Below the pieces are notes generated by a model. The model was not told the DNA's origin and ran no database searches. It saw only the letters and a list, made by a program, of their open reading frames with translations. This document shows positions 6,467-7,497 of a stretch of 7,497 nucleotides of DNA, piece after piece. The stretch's first letter is position 1. Every line of letters starts with the position of its first letter. Made by a program: the position numbers and the translations under genes. Source of the stretch: JAKSCF01 sp028279945 (GTDB lineage Bacteria > Bacillota > Clostridia > Peptostreptococcales > JAAYPU01); assembly GCA_028279945.1 (NCBI GenBank), contig JANQMT010000212.1, positions 1 to 7,497 on the forward strand, written 5' to 3'.

Positions 6467-7497
6467 ATGTCTAAAAATGTTAAATTACCATCACTTCTTC
6501 AAGTTTTTTTTGCATTGGCAATATTCTTGGGGCTGGCGTTCTCATTTACAACTTTATTCGAGTTACCTATACAATTGGCATTATTTATATCATGGTTCGT
6601 CGTTATTGCTTTAGGGCTTAAGTTAGGACACAACTATAAAGTATTGGAAGGCTCCATTGCAAAAGGGATTTACAATGGTATGGATGCCATTTTAATACTT
6701 ATAGCAGTAGGTGCATTGATAGGGACATGGATTGCAGGAGGCATCGTGCCCAGTTTGATTTACTATGGCCTTAAAATTATTAATCCAAATATATTCTTAT
6801 TGGCCACACTCATAATCTGTTCGTTAACATCTATTGCTACCGGAACGTCTTGGGGAACCGCAGGAACTGCAGGTATCGCAATGATGGGCATTGGTCAAGG
6901 ATTAGGGGTTCCCCTTCCGCTGGTTGCAGGAGCGGTTTTATCAGGGTCATATTTTGGCGATAAGTTATCACCTCTATCAGATAGTACGGTATTAACTGCC
7001 TCCATGTCGGGCATCGATGTTATGGATCATGTTAAAGGTATGTCGCCGGTGAGTATCCCCGGCTTCATCGTCACAGCAATACTTTTCACAGTAACCGGGC
7101 TTAAATACGGAGGACAAAACGTTGACCTTGGAAGAGTAGAAACTTTTATGACGGCCATTAACGATAATTTTAATACAAGCATTTTATGCTTCATTCCTAT
7201 GATCATCGTTATTGGACTTTTGATGAAGAGAAAGCCTTCACTTCCGGTCATATCTTTTGGTGCATTGCTGGGCATTATCTGGGCAATCGTCCTTCAAGGT
7301 ATGGACATGGTATCTGCTATCTGGACGGCATATTCTCCATTCCAAATCGATACAGGCGTTCAGTTTGTAGACAGCATTTTAGGACGTGGCGGCATCGAAT
7401 CCATGCTGGGTTCTATCATCATCATTATCTTAGGTTTAGGCTTTGGCGGTTTGCTGGAGCAGATTGGAATACTTCAAATCATCGCTCAAAAGATAGA
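6467..7497 (+). CDS. NhaC-family Na+/H+ (or organic anion/Na+) antiporter, 3' end beyond the window
   Basis: The reading frame opens at ATG 6467, with GAGGAGG (6454-6460) and a 6-base spacer, and stays open to the window edge: 343 complete codons against roughly 450-500 for the family. The protein is highly hydrophobic. It carries family hallmarks TGTSWGTAGTAG (about 125-136) and SGSYFGDKLSPLSDST (about 159-174), followed by a TASMSGIDVMDHVKG stretch typical of NhaC transporters. These are multi-pass inner-membrane exchangers that trade Na+ for H+. The family also includes MleN, which couples malate uptake to lactate export, so the substrate may be an organic or amino acid rather than Na+ alone. 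It follows a terminator and its own sigma-54-like promoter, and is probably the target of the upstream two-component system. I leave the symbol blank because NhaC and MleN-like members cannot be separated from this portion. Confidence 0.9.
   Translation, partial: MSKNVKLPSLLQVFFALAIFLGLAFSFTTLFELPIQLALFISWFVVIALGLKLGHNYKVLEGSIAKGIYNGMDAILILIAVGALIGTWIAGGIVPSLIYYGLKIINPNIFLLATLIICSLTSIATGTSWGTAGTAGIAMMGIGQGLGVPLPLVAGAVLSGSYFGDKLSPLSDSTVLTASMSGIDVMDHVKGMSPVSIPGFIVTAILFTVTGLKYGGQNVDLGRVETFMTAINDNFNTSILCFIPMIIVIGLLMKRKPSLPVISFGALLGIIWAIVLQGMDMVSAIWTAYSPFQIDTGVQFVDSILGRGGIESMLGSIIIIILGLGFGGLLEQIGILQIIAQKI

Noticed and set aside
7027..7275. Minus-strand open frame inside the antiporter gene
   Set aside because: It is covered by the plus-strand frame with clear NhaC-family motifs and lacks independent support.

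Overview
This is an AT-rich window with strong AGGAGG-type ribosome binding sites, Rho-independent termination and clostridial-looking signalling proteins. It most likely comes from a low-G+C anaerobic Bacillota (class Clostridia). That placement rests on style and protein families, not on a marker gene. No RNA gene, insertion sequence, phage gene or CRISPR array was seen.

Layout: (1) 37-2163 (+) encodes a membrane-anchored Cache-PAS-GGDEF-HD-GYP protein of cyclic-di-GMP turnover. (2) 2168-2569 (-) encodes a small four-helix membrane protein of unknown function, convergent with gene 1 and separated from it by 4 bases. (3) 2570-2817 is a divergent intergenic region holding a sigma-A-type promoter for the minus-strand gene, a sigma-A-type promoter just ahead of the kinase gene, and a sigma-54-like element. 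(4) 2818-4806 and 4846-6207 (+) form a two-component operon: a histidine kinase with an extracytoplasmic family-3 solute-binding domain and a PAS domain, then a REC-AAA+-Fis sigma-54 activator. (5) 6208-6466 holds a strong terminator, two palindromic sites, a second sigma-54-like -24/-12 element and a leader stem-loop. (6) From 6467 a NhaC-family Na+/H+ (or organic anion) antiporter begins and runs off the right edge, with 343 complete codons visible.

The kinase, activator and transporter read as one circuit. The kinase would sense a small solute, probably an amino acid or organic acid, outside the membrane and phosphorylate the activator. The activator, whose sigma-54-contacting GAFTGA loop is intact, would then switch on the -24/-12 promoter in front of the antiporter gene. 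The same 11 fixed bases (TGGCATA-N4-TTGT) occur both in front of the transporter gene and in front of the kinase gene, which suggests autoregulation as well. The ligand, the transported substrate and promoter use are inferred, not shown. The cyclic-di-GMP protein and the small membrane protein have no visible functional tie to this circuit.
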